DNA of 64,000 bases from Bacteroidales bacterium. GTDB lineage: Bacteria > Bacteroidota > Bacteroidia > Bacteroidales > VadinHA17. Shown one piece after another: positions 61,981 to 64,000 of this stretch. The notes beneath the pieces were generated by a model that made no database searches, was not told the DNA's origin, and worked only from the letters and a program-made list of their open reading frames with translations. The DNA lies in the NCBI GenBank assembly GCA_016709865.1, contig JADJLX010000002.1:798046-862045 (forward strand), written 5' to 3'. The position numbers and the translations under genes were made by a program. How positions within the stretch are numbered: position 1 is the stretch's first letter; each line of letters opens with the position of its first letter.

Positions 61981-63819
61981 TTAATTTTCAGAGACTTTCT
62001 CAATATTATCTAATTCTTGTTGGGAATATTGCCCCAACAGTTGACCATTATTAAGATCTTCATTTGTCATTAGTTGCTGTTCTATATATGACAAATCAAT
62101 AGTTTTATCTTTCAAAAAGCCAACATTCCTGTTTTTGTACCAATCAGTAATATTCTCCCCGCTCTTGAAGGTGTTGTAATATGCTGAAAAACTATTAGTA
62201 TCATAAGCCTAATCAAATTGTTTAACTCATCTGTTACCATTTGATCCATCCATATTTTTTTCAAGATTTAGCTTTTTATTTGTTTTATAAGAAATCCATG
62301 CTAAAACATAAGCCGCCACATTAGCTCTATAGCTGCCAAGTTTCATTTCAAAAAAGATTCTATTGATAGTATTTAACAGTATTGCCTTTGCAATAAGCTT
62401 ATGGAAATAAGAAATCTTAAGCCCTGAAGTATCCAAATTGAATTACTTTTCAAAAGCATTAAAATTTTTCTCACCTCCGAGGCAACATCAAAAGGTTGTT
62501 GAAGCCAAATACATTTCAAACTTTGCCAGATCAGTTTTATTAAATTTTAGTTTTTTGGGGTACTCAACATCAAAGTGTTGTTTCTCTTTGGAAGTTATTA
62601 ATCTTGATCTTTCATCAAGATACTGACCTCTAATCCTTTCATAATACCATTTGAGGTTGATTTGGCTCCTGTTGAAACAGGAATCCATTCACTTCTTGAA
62701 AAATCTTCAATAGATGTATGAAATTTTTAGGTTTGAACTGAAATCAGACTTCTTAACCGCTGTCTGGCTATTTGCATATCTTGATATTTTAGATACCAAT
62801 TCAGGAATAGTCGTATCTTTCTTAATCACAGATATTTTCATCTGAACAAAAACCTTACTAAGGTCTACGCCTTTTTCTCCAGAAGAATAATAAATTGGAA
62901 GCTGTAGTCTGACCTCCATTTACAATCTGAAGATTCTCGATTTTGCTTATAAATGGAATTCCATCCTCCCCATTTTACTTCAACATAGCTGCAGTTGTTG
63001 AGATTCCATTATTATAGGCCAGAAACAGGTCAGTGTATTTTTAATGGTTTCCCTAATTCCTCCATTAACTTTAGCTTTAAATTGCAGAAATGTTCTCACA
63101 TTCTTTTCTAATAGACCTTGCTTGTATCTACCATAACATATCAGCAAGAATAGAAGCAGGCAATATCGCAATATAATCAACAACATTATTACTAACATCC
63201 TCCATTTGAAGACATCTCAACTGATATCTATATTCATTTTCGAAATCAATTTCCAATTTTTCTGTTTCCCTGATCTGATAAGATATTGTTGAAAAATTCT
63301 TTCAATATCCCATAATTCATAATCCCAAAAATAACCATCATCCTCGTAATCTTTTGGTACAATGTTTCCGCAGAACAAATCCCGTTGGTCAAAACAAAAA
63401 ATTCGAGCATTCTTTATTATATTTTTTGAATCATTAATAATCCCAATAAGTTCATCGATTGAATCATTTGAATCTTGAATTTTACCTTCAAAATCCCCAT
63501 TTCTTATTAAAGAGATTGTGTTTTTAGCTTTTTCAAACGCAGAAATTACGTCGGTATCAGATATCTTTTGGATACTATTCCCCTTCTTAGCAATAGTAAC
63601 AAATAAGTCAATAGATTCATTTTCATCACTATAATCAAATGCATTAACTTTAAAATTACGCATTTTGACACTGCATATTTCCGGTTCTAAGACTTCACCA
63701 CAATCTTTTAAATATTCCAAAATATCATTTGTGACAGCTTCTTCAAATGCCTCTAGACTATCTTCTATGTCAATTAATGTATTTTCTATAAAGTCAGAAA
63801 AGAAATCTTCTAGTTTCAT
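61981..63819 (-). pseudogene. AIPR-type abortive-infection protein, frameshifted
   Basis: The first 200 residues (from 63819) are open: MKLEDFFSDFIENTLIDIED through QKNWKLISKM. Other frames continue with ENEYRYQLRCLQMEDVSNNV, YGRYKQGLLEKNVRTFLQFK, AKVNGGIRETIKNT, DLFLAYNNGISTTAA (the AIPR hallmark), YYSSGEKGVDLSKVFVQMKI, ISRYANSQTAV, KWYYERIRGQYLDERSRLI, YFHKLIAKAILLNTINRI, and GENITDWYKNRNVGFLKDK to the stop at 61981. At least six single-base shifts are needed. The AIPR family confers abortive phage resistance in Lactococcus. Intact length about 610. It follows a DUF1998 gene on the same strand, 13 bp away. Confidence 0.88.
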
Positions 63820-63831
63820 AATAATTTTTAC

Positions 63832-64000
63832 TTAAAAGAGTCCAATGTCTCTTGATTTTAATGTCCCTATTATAGTTGCTCTATCCAAATATTTATTCAT
63901 TTTCTCACAACATGTTTCTGGTAATAATACACATGAATAACATGCCGCTAAATTCAAGCCTAAGAATCCCTGTCCATGATTTGCGGTAATACATAAAGGA
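63832..64000 (-). CDS. DUF1998 / DrmB-like protein C-terminus (cut by window edge)
   Basis: Only the last 55 residues are visible; the gene starts outside the window. They read CITANHGQGFLGLNLAACYS, CVLLPETCCEKMNKYLDRAT, IIGTLKSRDIGLF, then stop. The C-x-S-C...PETCCE...YLDRA pattern is the metal-binding C-terminal signature of DUF1998, typical of DrmB of DISARM and related helicase-linked proteins. The AIPR gene starts 13 bp downstream, so the two are one operon. DISARM membership cannot be decided without the rest of the locus. Confidence 0.7.
   Translation of the reverse strand, partial: PLCITANHGQGFLGLNLAACYSCVLLPETCCEKMNKYLDRATIIGTLKSRDIGLF

Noticed and set aside
63217..63819. Separate 200-aa gene
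   Set aside because: Frame pieces downstream continue the same protein into the AIPR core (ENEYRYQLRC, YGRYKQGLLEKNV), so it is the AIPR N-terminus.

Overview
The window looks like a chromosomal segment of a Bacteroidota bacterium, probably Bacteroidales or a close relative and probably environmental. The evidence is the gene set: TonB-dependent receptors with CarboxypepD_reg domains, DUF5686, DUF5916, DUF4097 and FISUMP proteins, SiaC/DUF1987, many signal-peptide and lipoprotein genes, hardly any Shine-Dalgarno sites, and one clear TAnnTTTG promoter box. I saw no rRNA, tRNA or CRISPR array. The first 56 kb is normal, intact coding sequence. After about 56.2 kb almost every gene is frameshifted.

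Layout. 0-9 kb: end of a cation efflux gene, yqeY, a TonB receptor, a DUF1080/glycosidase fusion, a methyltransferase-Lgt fusion, and a Tat-exported Gfo/Idh/MocA oxidoreductase. 9-20 kb: SiaC-like protein, sulfurtransferase, two lipoproteins, metallophosphoesterase, DODA-type dioxygenase, MBL hydrolase, then a GNAT acyltransferase (YghO/bacterial ceramide-synthase type) followed by an acyl-activating enzyme and an MDR oxidoreductase. 20-32 kb: acs, a GDSL hydrolase, then a stress-type operon (ECF sigma, HEAT-repeat anti-sigma, two DUF4097 proteins, DUF5916 protein), GH43 and a FISUMP lipoprotein. 32-53 kb: DUF5686 protein, CrtI-like oxidoreductase, a second ECF sigma gene with a membrane partner, TPR protein, L-lactate dehydrogenase, outer-membrane barrel, TPR histidine kinase, thymidylate synthase, Nudix, DEDDh exonuclease and a GH99-like protein.

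54-64 kb: a secreted protein with an in-frame nonamer array, decayed genes, a higBA-type toxin-antitoxin locus with an operator palindrome, and a probable defence island cut by the right edge: MazG-like pyrophosphohydrolase and DUF2075 P-loop NTPase (+), convergent with an AIPR abortive-infection protein and the C-terminus of a DUF1998/DrmB-like protein (-). Most of these genes carry several single-base frameshifts while their motifs stay intact, which points to sequence error at least as much as to decay.

The most unusual signal is the non-coding DNA. Intergenic spaces are filled with (1) tandem arrays of seven-base (some eight-base) units with many different unit sequences; (2) a GTCATT/AATGAC inverted element in several copies; (3) GAAGTC-type triple hairpins flanking a sigma-factor operon; (4) CACGGAGA-type repeats, one duplicated in tandem; and (5) three copies of a nested-inverted-repeat element, one carrying a DUF559 endonuclease gene, one only a DUF559 remnant, and one no recognisable gene. 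Inside genes the arrays switch to multiples of three (9 bp). A 21-bp array at 59.1 kb would encode a heptapeptide repeat.
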